Shown piece after piece: positions 54,015-62,189 of a stretch of 64,000 bases of DNA (the stretch's first letter is position 1; each line of letters begins with the position of its first letter). The position numbers were made by a program, and so were the translations under genes. The stretch is from Leeuwenhoekiella sp. MAR_2009_132 (GTDB taxonomy: Bacteria > Bacteroidota > Bacteroidia > Flavobacteriales > Flavobacteriaceae): assembly GCF_000687915.1 (NCBI RefSeq), contig NZ_JHZY01000002.1:930001-994000 (forward strand). Direction: 5' to 3'. The notes under the pieces were generated by a model. The model worked only from the letters and a program-made list of their open reading frames with translations, did no database searches and was not told the DNA's origin.

Positions 54015-54845
54015 TTACCACCAGGTTGCAAAATGTCTATTACAGACTTTAGTATTGCAATCTTTTACCCAAAACATACACGAGCGTTGTTCTTCTAGAA
54101 CAGCGCTTATTTTTTTGTAAAAATTTCTGTGCTTTAAAAATTCTTCGGTTTCAGAAGGTTTACTTACCCAGTCATTTTTAGGTGGAATATAAAAAGTAAA
54201 CTCTTTATTTGATAAAAAGCTTAATTGCTCTTGTGTGAAATAATTTCCTTCTATGCAGTTCTGAATTTGAGAATCACCTTGTTCTAACTGAAATTCAAAT
54301 GGTGTAAATATTTGTGCTTTAAAATATACTTGTTGATCTATTTTGCGATTTATTAAGTTTAAATCCTTCAAATAGAGCTGTGTATTGATGTTTTTTAAAA
54401 TAGGGAACTGATGCTGAACCAATTTATCAAGTTTATAAACTAATTGATCTTTAGCATTAGGCCCTATAAGTTTAGCTCGCCAATCTCCAGCAATTTCTGG
54501 TCTGTAGAAATAAAATTTATACACCATTTCTAGATGTATCAATTTTTTCTGAATAGGGTCTTCTAATATAAAATCAAGTTCTCCCAGCGTTTGCTTGTTT
54601 GCAATAATCTGTAAATTTTTAGAATGTATTGTATAATCCTCATTTTTCAAGGCAGCATTCATAAAAACTTCCATACGCTGGCCTAAACGTATGTTCTCGG
54701 GCATTCTAAAATTAATAGGAAGTGTTTTTGAAAAATTTTTTAATTGAAAATTTGAAAACGGAAAATCAATCGGAGTAAACAAGAGTTGACCCGTATTTAA
54801 AAATCCGTTGTATTGAAGTTGTAGCTTATTTAATTCAGGCATCAA
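54015..54845 (-). CDS. DUF1853 family protein
   Basis: A 276-residue soluble protein. The DUF1853 core is visible (TLGELDFILEDPIQKKLIHLE followed by MVYKFYFY and the later LGPNAKDQLVYK-like region IGPNAKDQLVYKLDKL). The acidic-lysine pattern in ELDF..HLEMVYK resembles nuclease-type sites, but no activity is established for the family. The start at 54845 overlaps the cysM stop by 4 bp (tandem ATGs at 54845 and 54842). The link to cysteine synthesis is only by operon. Confidence 0.8.
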   Translation of the reverse strand: MMPELNKLQLQYNGFLNTGQLLFTPIDFPFSNFQLKNFSKTLPINFRMPENIRLGQRMEVFMNAALKNEDYTIHSKNLQIIANKQTLGELDFILEDPIQKKLIHLEMVYKFYFYRPEIAGDWRAKLIGPNAKDQLVYKLDKLVQHQFPILKNINTQLYLKDLNLINRKIDQQVYFKAQIFTPFEFQLEQGDSQIQNCIEGNYFTQEQLSFLSNKEFTFYIPPKNDWVSKPSETEEFLKHRNFYKKISAVLEEQRSCMFWVKDCNTKVCNRHFATWW

Positions 54846-55726
54846 TCAAATAAGTCTGAAGAAAGATAACGATCACCGCGGTCACAAATAATAGAAACCA
54901 CAATACCTTCTTCTAACTGCTCGCAAAGTCTTAGTGCTGCAACAGTTGCGCCGCCGCTGCTCATTCCGCTAAAAATACCTTCTTCTTCAGCAAGACGTTT
55001 TGCCATGATTCGGGCATCTGCTTCACTTACTTCTAGTACCTGATCAACTTTTGTGGCATCAAATATCTTAGGAAGATATTCTTGCGGCCATTTACGTATA
55101 CCGGGAATGCTGGAGTCATCTGTAGGTTGTACACCCACGATTTTAATGTTTTTATTTTGTTCTTTTAAATAGGTCGAAGTGCCCATAATAGTACCTGTGG
55201 TTCCCATTGAAGAAACAAAGTGCGTTACTTTACCCTGGGTATCCTTATAAATTTCTGGTCCTGTGGTGTTATAATGTGCTTTCCAATTATCAGGATTTGC
55301 AAACTGATCGAACATATAGTAGCCTTCGTTTTTCACTTTAGCTTCAGCAAAATCGCGAGCACCTTCAATACCTATTTCTTTAGGTGTTAAAATAACTTTA
55401 GTACCGTAGGCATGCATCGTTTGTACACGTTCTTTAGTGGCATTTTCGGGCATTACAATTTCTAAATGTAAGCCGTATATAGAGGCTATCATAGCAAGTG
55501 CAATGCCGGTATTGCCACTGGTAGCCTCTATAAGTTTTGTGTCTTTATTAATGTCACCCCGTTGCATTGCGCTCGTAATCATATTAAAAGCAGCTCTGTC
55601 TTTTACGCTGCCGCCGGGATTCTGACCTTCAAGTTTAAAAAGTAATTTAACCTTAGGATTTGTTTGTAAAACACGAGATTCTACAAGGGGAGTATTGCCA
55701 ATAAGGCGTTCAATTGAATAATTCAT
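54842..55726 (-). CDS. cysM: Cysteine synthase (CysM-type)
   Basis: PLP enzyme that makes cysteine from O-acetylserine and sulfide or thiosulfate. The start MNYSIERLIGNTPLVE and the lysine motif GGSVKDRAAFNM (Lys42) are classical; SGNTGIALAMIA and GTTGTIMGTSTYLKEQ complete the cofactor and substrate sites. Length 294 residues. It lies 23 bp downstream of the serine acetyltransferase gene, so the two final steps of cysteine synthesis are co-transcribed. The CysM name over CysK rests on overall resemblance. Confidence 0.93.
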   Translation of the reverse strand: MNYSIERLIGNTPLVESRVLQTNPKVKLLFKLEGQNPGGSVKDRAAFNMITSAMQRGDINKDTKLIEATSGNTGIALAMIASIYGLHLEIVMPENATKERVQTMHAYGTKVILTPKEIGIEGARDFAEAKVKNEGYYMFDQFANPDNWKAHYNTTGPEIYKDTQGKVTHFVSSMGTTGTIMGTSTYLKEQNKNIKIVGVQPTDDSSIPGIRKWPQEYLPKIFDATKVDQVLEVSEADARIMAKRLAEEEGIFSGMSSGGATVAALRLCEQLEEGIVVSIICDRGDRYLSSDLFD

Positions 55727-55749
55727 AATTTATTTTTGAAATACCGCAT

Positions 55750-56544
55750 TTATTTCTTTTCGAGTTCTCTAATCAGAATTTCGGGTTTATGAGAAACTAG
55801 AGAATATGGAGGTACAGATTTAGTCAACCAGACGTTTCCACCTATTAAACTATGTTCTCCAATTATGGTCTCACCGCCCAGAATAGTTGCATTAGCATAA
55901 ATGGTTACAAAGTTTTCTATGGTAGGATGACGTTTTACTGCTTGCAGTTCTTTAGAAACGCTGAGTGCTCCTAAGGTTACCCCTTGATACAGTTTAACAT
56001 GATCTTTAATTACAGCTGTTTCGCCAATAACGATACCTGTTGCATGATCCATAAAAAAATGTTCTCCTATAGTAGCACCCGGATTAATATCTACACCAGT
56101 TACTTGATGTGCATATTCTGTCATTAAGCGCGGCACAATAGGAAAGCCTTTTTTATAAAGTGCGTGACTCAATCTATAGATTGCTATTGCATAAAAACCG
56201 GGATAAGCAAGGTATACTTCTTCAATAGTTTCTGCGGCTGGGTCATTAGTAAAAATCGCTTTAGCATCAAGGTTAAGTTTTCTTAGTATTTCGGGAAGTT
56301 CGCTCACATAATCATCCCAGACTTTACTGCATTTTTTATCGAGTTCCCAACAGGCAAGTTCTACAAGGTCTTCAAATAATCGCTCCAGACGATCTAAATC
56401 TTCTTCCAGATTATTAGGAAAATTGAATAACGTCGCAAATAATTCTTTTGTAAAACGCTGTGCATCTTCCTTTAATTTAAAATTAAGGTTGGCGTTTTGT
56501 TTATGCGACCGTATTTGATTTACAATTTCTTTCTTGTTTACCAT
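55750..56544 (-). CDS. cysE: Serine O-acetyltransferase (EpsC/CysE type)
   Basis: Acetylates serine to O-acetylserine, supplying CysM. The C-terminal left-handed beta-helix is built from hexapeptide repeats (GVDINPGATIGEHFFMDHAT, VKLYQGVTLGAL, ATILGGETIIGEHSLIGGNV). The active-site histidine is in HATGIVIGE. N-terminal 125 residues are helical and contain the acetyltransferase-type SAT domain. 264 residues is normal for the EpsC form. First gene of the cysE-cysM-DUF1853 operon. Confidence 0.93.
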   Translation of the reverse strand: MVNKKEIVNQIRSHKQNANLNFKLKEDAQRFTKELFATLFNFPNNLEEDLDRLERLFEDLVELACWELDKKCSKVWDDYVSELPEILRKLNLDAKAIFTNDPAAETIEEVYLAYPGFYAIAIYRLSHALYKKGFPIVPRLMTEYAHQVTGVDINPGATIGEHFFMDHATGIVIGETAVIKDHVKLYQGVTLGALSVSKELQAVKRHPTIENFVTIYANATILGGETIIGEHSLIGGNVWLTKSVPPYSLVSHKPEILIRELEKK

Positions 56545-56665
56545 TGCTTATGTGTTACTGTCAAATTTAGAGAATACTATTTGCACAGTTTGATGTTCGT
56601 GTCAGGAATTTTCTCCTAAAATAAAAAGAAAATGCCCTTCTGGATAATAGTTTTATTTTTACAGC

Positions 56666-57451
56666 ATGTTTGATAAAGAATATTACTACCTTCTCAAAAT
56701 TCAATATCTGGGTTTTAGATACCACGGATGGCAAAAACAACCAGATCTTTTAACCATTCAACGAATGATGCAACGCACGTTACGTTATGTATTAGGTCGC
56801 AATAACTTTAAATTCATTGCAGCCGGGCGTACAGATTCTAAAGTTTCAGTAAATGAAACCTATGTCGAGTTAATTTTAAAAGAAGCACCATTAAATCTTG
56901 ACACATTTCTATCAGAATTTAACGAGAACCTTCCGCAGGATATTAAACTGCTTGGTATCGAAAAAAAGGAACAAGGCGTGAATATCATTCAGGCTCCAAA
57001 ATTGAAGGAATATATCTACCTATTTTCGTTCGGTTCAAAAAATCATCCATTTTGTGCACCTTTTATGATTAATGTAAAGGGAAGTCTTGATATAGACTTA
57101 ATGCAGCAAGGTGCTTTAATGATGCAAGGGGAGCACGACTATCGCAATTATGCCTATAAATCTACGCCTGAAACACAAACTCTAATGCATATCAACACTT
57201 CATCAATTGAAGTAAATACCTTGTATTCTGCTAATTTTTTTCCGGAGACATCTTATGTATTTAAAGTCGTAGGTGCCGGATTTAAAAGACATCAGGTACG
57301 ACTCATGATGGGGTCTCTTTTTGATTTAGGTAGTGGTAAAATGACTCTAGATGAATTTAAACTTAGTCTTGACGGGTCAAAACCTTTTACGCTAACGCAT
57401 ATAGCACAGGCATCAGGACTAATTCTACAAGGTGTAAAACTCTTAGAATAA
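56666..57451 (+). CDS. TruA-like pseudouridine synthase
   Basis: A 261-residue TruA-family protein. The catalytic motif reads AAGRTDSKVS (Asp57) instead of the canonical GRTDxGVHA, so the catalytic Asp is kept while the flanking residues differ. Substrate-binding lysines and a region like HYRNYAYKSTPETQTLM are also diverged. It may be a second TruA-type paralogue with a different RNA target; the canonical truA is not in this window. A weak -7 box TATTTTTA lies just before the start. Confidence 0.8.
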   Translation: MFDKEYYYLLKIQYLGFRYHGWQKQPDLLTIQRMMQRTLRYVLGRNNFKFIAAGRTDSKVSVNETYVELILKEAPLNLDTFLSEFNENLPQDIKLLGIEKKEQGVNIIQAPKLKEYIYLFSFGSKNHPFCAPFMINVKGSLDIDLMQQGALMMQGEHDYRNYAYKSTPETQTLMHINTSSIEVNTLYSANFFPETSYVFKVVGAGFKRHQVRLMMGSLFDLGSGKMTLDEFKLSLDGSKPFTLTHIAQASGLILQGVKLLE

Positions 57452-57553
57452 TCTTCACTTAAATTAACTTAAAGCTAGGCTGTCTTAACAAAGCTTAACC
57501 CTTTTACCGTAGGCTTTAACGGCGTATTAACCCGGGCTAATTGAATGCCTGTC

Positions 57554-57561
57554 TAAATTTG
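57554..57561 (+). promoter_or_regulatory. -7 box of the PfpI-like gene
   Basis: TAAATTTG matches TAnnTTTG about 37 bp before the ATG at 57598. A -33 element is not clear. Confidence 0.45.
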
Positions 57562-57597
57562 CTAGGAATAATTTAATGAACCAAAAAAACATATATT

Positions 57598-58143
57598 ATG
57601 AAAAAGGTAGCAATTTTAGCAACAAACGGATTTGAAGAAAGTGAATTAAAGTCGCCTCTTGAAGCAATGAAAAAAGAAGGCTTTGAAGTTCATATAATAA
57701 GTGAAGAAGCTGGTACCATTAAGGCCTGGGATACAGACCACTGGTCTAATGATTATGACGTAGATAAAACTTTGAGTGAAGTATCAGCAAAAGATTATAA
57801 TGCACTGGTGTTACCGGGTGGAGTAATTAATCCAGATAAATTGAGAAGAAATGAAGATGCCTTAATTTTTATCAGAGATTTCTTTAAGCAGAAAAAACCG
57901 GTTGCAGCAATCTGCCATGCTCCACAACTTTTAATTAGTGCTGATGTGGTAGAGGGGCGTACAATGACCTCCTTTAGTTCTATTAAAAAAGATCTAGAAA
58001 ATGCAGGTGCACTATGGGTTGACCAGGAAGTGGTGGTAGATGAAGCATTAGTTACAAGTCGTAATCCTGATGATTTACCGGCATTTAATGCAAAAGTAAT
58101 TGAAGAGATAAACGAAGGTAAGCACGATTTACAACACGCTTAA
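57598..58143 (+). CDS. PfpI/DJ-1 family type 1 glutamine amidotransferase-like protein
   Basis: A 181-residue DJ-1/PfpI superfamily protein. The nucleophile elbow is VAAICHAPQLL, with the reactive Cys before His; the acid residue is in ATNGFEESELKSPLEA. Members are proteases, deglycases or general stress proteins. It is monocistronic with its own promoter and terminator, and its expression is probably stress-related, which is inferred from family only. Confidence 0.9.
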   Translation: MKKVAILATNGFEESELKSPLEAMKKEGFEVHIISEEAGTIKAWDTDHWSNDYDVDKTLSEVSAKDYNALVLPGGVINPDKLRRNEDALIFIRDFFKQKKPVAAICHAPQLLISADVVEGRTMTSFSSIKKDLENAGALWVDQEVVVDEALVTSRNPDDLPAFNAKVIEEINEGKHDLQHA

Positions 58144-58167
58144 TTAATAGTAGTATATAGAATTTTT

Positions 58168-58195
58168 AAAAGTCCATCATTTTGATGGACTTTTT
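58168..58195 (+). terminator. Terminator of the PfpI-like gene
   Basis: AAAAGTCCATCA and TGATGGACTTTT arms with a TTT loop and a T run, 25 bp after the stop. Confidence 0.85.
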
Positions 58196-58224
58196 CTATT
58201 TTTAAATTTCCTTAATCATGCATA

Positions 58225-59331
58225 ATGTCTAAACGCGTAAAGTTAAAAAAGCCCAAATTTCCTAAACTGCCAAAAATAAGAGGCGCTCACCGGAAAATAC
58301 AAAATGATATACCGGGAACACTTACTTATACCGGTATTAAAGATCAAAAGCACGTTACTATTGAATTGATTGATTATTCTCCGGAAACACATCGTTATGA
58401 GGTTTATAATGATGTTTCCAAGGCATTTAACAAGCACGTCGCAGGAGAAATATCCTGGATTAATGTAAATGGACTGAGTCAGATAGATCAAATAGAAATA
58501 CTGGGAAAGCATTATAATTTGCACCCATTAATACTTGAAGATATTGTAGATACCCACCAGCGTCCTAAAATTGATGAATATCCCGATTATCTATTTATTG
58601 TGTTTAAAATGCTGTATTACAATGAGCAGGGCGTATTTATGAACGAGCATATAAGCCTTGTTCTAGGTGAAAATTACCTAATAACCTTTCAGGAAGCAGA
58701 TGGTGATGTATTTGACTCCCTGAGGCAACGTATTGCCAACTCAAAAGGTCGCGTGCGTAATGCGGGTTCAGATTATTTGATGTTTGCAATAATGGATGCA
58801 GTGGTTGATCATTATTTTACGCTTATAGAAGCGATGAGTGACCGCATAGAAGATCTTGAAGATATTTTATTTTCTAATACCGCAGAGCAAGATATTACGC
58901 AGGATATTCAGGAATTAAAGCGCGAAGTACTGCGTATACGTAAAGCCGTGTTTCCATTTAGGGAAGTGGTAAACAGACTTGAAAAAATAGACAGCACCTT
59001 AATTGATGAAAAAACAATCAGCTATATACGCGATCTTTATGATCATGTAACTCAAGTGACAGATAGTATAGATATCTACCGCGAGATGACCTGGGGACTT
59101 ATGGATATGTATATGACTACCATAAGCAATAAAATGAATGAAGTGATGAAAGTACTTACCATAATGGCGAGTATTTTTATTCCGCTAACCTTTATGGCAG
59201 GTATTTATGGGATGAATTTTGAATATATACCAGAACTCCATTTAGAGTATGGCTATTTCTATTTGTGGGGCGCGATGATTCTCGTGTTTCTAGGACTTCT
59301 TTATTATTTCAAAAGGAAAAAGTGGTTGTAA
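58225..59331 (+). CDS. corA: Magnesium/cobalt transporter CorA
   Basis: Divalent metal channel of the CorA family. The C-terminus has the two membrane helices with the defining GMN motif in AGIYGMNFEYIPEL and a basic end FKRKKWL. The N-terminal cytosolic funnel domain holds WINVNGLSQIDQIEILGKHY and LEDIVDTHQRPKIDEYPDYL. 368 residues. The start at 58225 is followed by a basic stretch (KRVKLKKPKFPKLPKIRG) typical of Bacteroidota CorA. Monocistronic. Confidence 0.93.
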   Translation: MSKRVKLKKPKFPKLPKIRGAHRKIQNDIPGTLTYTGIKDQKHVTIELIDYSPETHRYEVYNDVSKAFNKHVAGEISWINVNGLSQIDQIEILGKHYNLHPLILEDIVDTHQRPKIDEYPDYLFIVFKMLYYNEQGVFMNEHISLVLGENYLITFQEADGDVFDSLRQRIANSKGRVRNAGSDYLMFAIMDAVVDHYFTLIEAMSDRIEDLEDILFSNTAEQDITQDIQELKREVLRIRKAVFPFREVVNRLEKIDSTLIDEKTISYIRDLYDHVTQVTDSIDIYREMTWGLMDMYMTTISNKMNEVMKVLTIMASIFIPLTFMAGIYGMNFEYIPELHLEYGYFYLWGAMILVFLGLLYYFKRKKWL

Positions 59332-59489
59332 ATACTATTAGTTTCATACCATTAGAATGCAAATTAATCGCAGTATCGCTTTTAAAATAACATTTAAAAC
59401 CGCTTGAAATACTGTAATTTTGAAGCATTAATTTATGTTCCAAATTTGAACTTAAATGAAAATCTTCAGAATAAAAATCAAAAAACTTA

Positions 59490-60167
59490 ATGTCAAAAAC
59501 AGTACCCGAAGCTTATTTTAATTTTCTTAAAGAATTAAAAGAAAACAACAATAAGGAGTGGATGGATGCTCACAAAAACACGTACTTAAAACTTGAAAAA
59601 GAGTTTAAAGCATTTTGCGCTTCTACAAAAGATAGATTAAATACATTGGATCAAATAGAACGTGCAAAAGTCTTTAGAATTAATAGAGACGTACGTTTTA
59701 GTAAAAATAAAATGCCTTATAAGACAAATCGAAGTGTTATTTTCAGTAGGGAAGGAGTGCAACGTCGAGGCAGTTATTATTTTCAAATGGCACCCGGAAA
59801 TAGTTTTATGGGAGGCGGTTTTTTTAGTCCGGAATCTCCAGATTTATTGCGCATACGCAAAGAGTTTGAATTAGATGCAGCGCCCATACGTACAATTTTA
59901 AAACAGCCTCATTTCAATAAAGCATTTAATGGTTTTAATACCGAAGATCAGGTTAAAACGGCTCCAAAAGGTTTTAGTAAAGAAGATCCTAATATCGACC
60001 TAATTCGCAATAAAAATTTCTTTGTGAATCATGCATTCACAGATGAAGAAGTTTTAGCCGAAGATTTTCAGGAAAACCTAATTATTCATTTCAAATTATT
60101 GCTTCCGTTTTTTGATTATATGAGTGAAGTATTAACCACAGATTTAAATGGAGAAAGTGTGTTGTAA
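59490..60167 (+). CDS. DUF2461 family protein
   Basis: A 225-residue soluble protein of the DUF2461 (TIGR02453) family. Signatures: YFNFLKELKENNNKEWMDAH, KVFRINRDVRFSKNKMPYKT, YYFQMAPGNSFMGGGFFSP. The family is widely conserved; its function is not established. It stands between corA and parE with spacings of about 160 and 115 bp, so it is probably monocistronic. Confidence 0.87.
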   Translation: MSKTVPEAYFNFLKELKENNNKEWMDAHKNTYLKLEKEFKAFCASTKDRLNTLDQIERAKVFRINRDVRFSKNKMPYKTNRSVIFSREGVQRRGSYYFQMAPGNSFMGGGFFSPESPDLLRIRKEFELDAAPIRTILKQPHFNKAFNGFNTEDQVKTAPKGFSKEDPNIDLIRNKNFFVNHAFTDEEVLAEDFQENLIIHFKLLLPFFDYMSEVLTTDLNGESVL

Positions 60168-60282
60168 GGTTATGGTAATCAATAGAATATTAAATTCTTA
60201 AAAACTTTGTTGATTACTTTGACTTTTTCACCTTTTATATACGTTTTTGAAGTCCTATATTAGCAAACATCCCTTCATTTTT

Positions 60283-62139
60283 ATGGCAGAAGAAACTAAA
60301 TATACCGAAGATAATATTAGATCCCTCGACTGGAAAGAGCATATACGTATGCGTCCCGGTATGTACATAGGTAAACTGGGAGACGGTTCTAGTGCAGATG
60401 ACGGGATATACATTCTTCTAAAAGAGGTTTTAGACAACTCTATTGATGAGTTTGTTATGGGATCTGGTAAAACTATTGAAGTAAGTATTCAAAATAACCG
60501 GGTAATTATACGCGATTACGGTAGAGGTATTCCGTTAGGTAAGGTCGTAGATGTAGTGTCTAAAATGAATACCGGTGGTAAATACGACTCAAGAGCTTTT
60601 AAAAAATCGGTGGGTTTAAATGGTGTAGGTACTAAAGCCGTAAATGCACTATCAGAATATTTTAGAGTAGAATCTTCACGTGATGGTAAATCTGCTGCCG
60701 CAGAGTTTTCTCAGGGAAATTTAGTTAACGAGGAGTTTCTAGAAGAAACATCGCGCAGAAGAGGTACTAAAATGACATTTGTACCTGATGAAACAATCTT
60801 TAAAAATTATAAATACCGAAACGAATACGTTTCGCGTATGCTTAAAAATTATGTATATCTAAATCCGGGGTTAACCATTGTTTTTAACGGTGAAAAATTT
60901 TATTCAGAAAACGGTCTTAAAGATTTATTAGGCGATCGCATTGCAGAAAGCGACACCTTATATCCTATAATTCACCTTAAAGGTGATGATATTGAAGTTG
61001 CAATAACGCACAGCCGTACGCAGTATTCAGAGGAATATCACTCTTTTGTAAACGGTCAAAATACAACTCAGGGTGGTACGCATTTGGCCGCTTTTAGAGA
61101 GGCTGTAGTTAAAACCATACGAGAGTTTTACAATAAAAATTATGACGCTTCAGATATTAGAAAATCTATTGTTTCTGCGGTAAGTATTAAGGTGATGGAG
61201 CCGGTTTTTGAATCACAAACAAAAACCAAATTAGGTTCTACAGATATGGGTGGCGAATTACCCACAGTACGTACCTACATCAATGATTTCTTAAAAACAA
61301 AACTTGATAATTATCTGCACAAACATCCTGAAGCAGCAGATAAAATTCAACGAAAAATATTACAGGCAGAGCGCGAGCGTACTGAGCTTTCAGGAATTAG
61401 AAAACTCGCAAAAGATCGGGCTAAAAAGGCAAGCTTACACAATAAAAAACTAAGGGATTGCAGAGTACATTTAACAGATAGCAAAAAAGAACGCAATCTT
61501 GAAAGTACGTTGTTTATTACAGAGGGTGATTCTGCATCTGGTTCTATTACAAAGTCACGTGATGTAAATACGCAGGCCGTTTTTAGTTTACGCGGGAAGC
61601 CTTTAAATTCTTATAACATGAGTAAAAAAATTGTGTATGAGAATGAAGAATTTAACCTGCTTCAGGCAGCATTAAATATTGAAGAGTCTATGGAAGACCT
61701 TCGGTATAATAATATTGTAATTGCTACAGATGCAGATGTTGACGGTATGCACATACGATTGTTACTTATAACGTTCTTTCTTCAGTTTTTTCCCGAGTTG
61801 ATTAAAGAAGGGCATTTGTATATTTTAGAGACACCCTTATTTAGAGTGCGTAATAAAAAGAAAACATTCTATTGTTACAGTGAGCAGGAGCGTAGAGATG
61901 CAATAGAAGAATTAACGGGCAAACCTGAAATCACCCGATTTAAAGGTCTTGGAGAGATTTCTCCAGATGAGTTTAAACATTTTATAGGTGAGAATATACG
62001 ATTAGCACCGGTTATGCTTGACGAAGCGGTATCTATAGAACAGTTACTTGAGTTTTATATGGGTAAAAATACCCCAGACCGTCAAAAATTTATAATCAAT
62101 AACTTAAAAGTAGAATTAGATCCGGTTTTAGAGAATTAA
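60283..62139 (+). CDS. parE: DNA topoisomerase IV subunit B
   Basis: ATPase subunit of topoisomerase IV, which decatenates daughter chromosomes. The start ATG at 60283 ([20 protein letters not shown]) is chosen over the frame's upstream TTG at 60247. GHKL motifs [19 protein letters not shown] and [13 protein letters not shown] are followed by the TOPRIM domain with [14 protein letters not shown] and [14 protein letters not shown]. About 618 residues, normal for ParE. parC begins 50 bp downstream. Confidence 0.95.
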   Translation: MAEETKYTEDNIRSLDWKEHIRMRPGMYIGKLGDGSSADDGIYILLKEVLDNSIDEFVMGSGKTIEVSIQNNRVIIRDYGRGIPLGKVVDVVSKMNTGGKYDSRAFKKSVGLNGVGTKAVNALSEYFRVESSRDGKSAAAEFSQGNLVNEEFLEETSRRRGTKMTFVPDETIFKNYKYRNEYVSRMLKNYVYLNPGLTIVFNGEKFYSENGLKDLLGDRIAESDTLYPIIHLKGDDIEVAITHSRTQYSEEYHSFVNGQNTTQGGTHLAAFREAVVKTIREFYNKNYDASDIRKSIVSAVSIKVMEPVFESQTKTKLGSTDMGGELPTVRTYINDFLKTKLDNYLHKHPEAADKIQRKILQAERERTELSGIRKLAKDRAKKASLHNKKLRDCRVHLTDSKKERNLESTLFITEGDSASGSITKSRDVNTQAVFSLRGKPLNSYNMSKKIVYENEEFNLLQAALNIEESMEDLRYNNIVIATDADVDGMHIRLLLITFFLQFFPELIKEGHLYILETPLFRVRNKKKTFYCYSEQERRDAIEELTGKPEITRFKGLGEISPDEFKHFIGENIRLAPVMLDEAVSIEQLLEFYMGKNTPDRQKFIINNLKVELDPVLEN

Positions 62140-62189
62140 ATTTCCAGGTTCTAATGAAGATTAAATACTAAACCTTTCCGAAGGCAACA

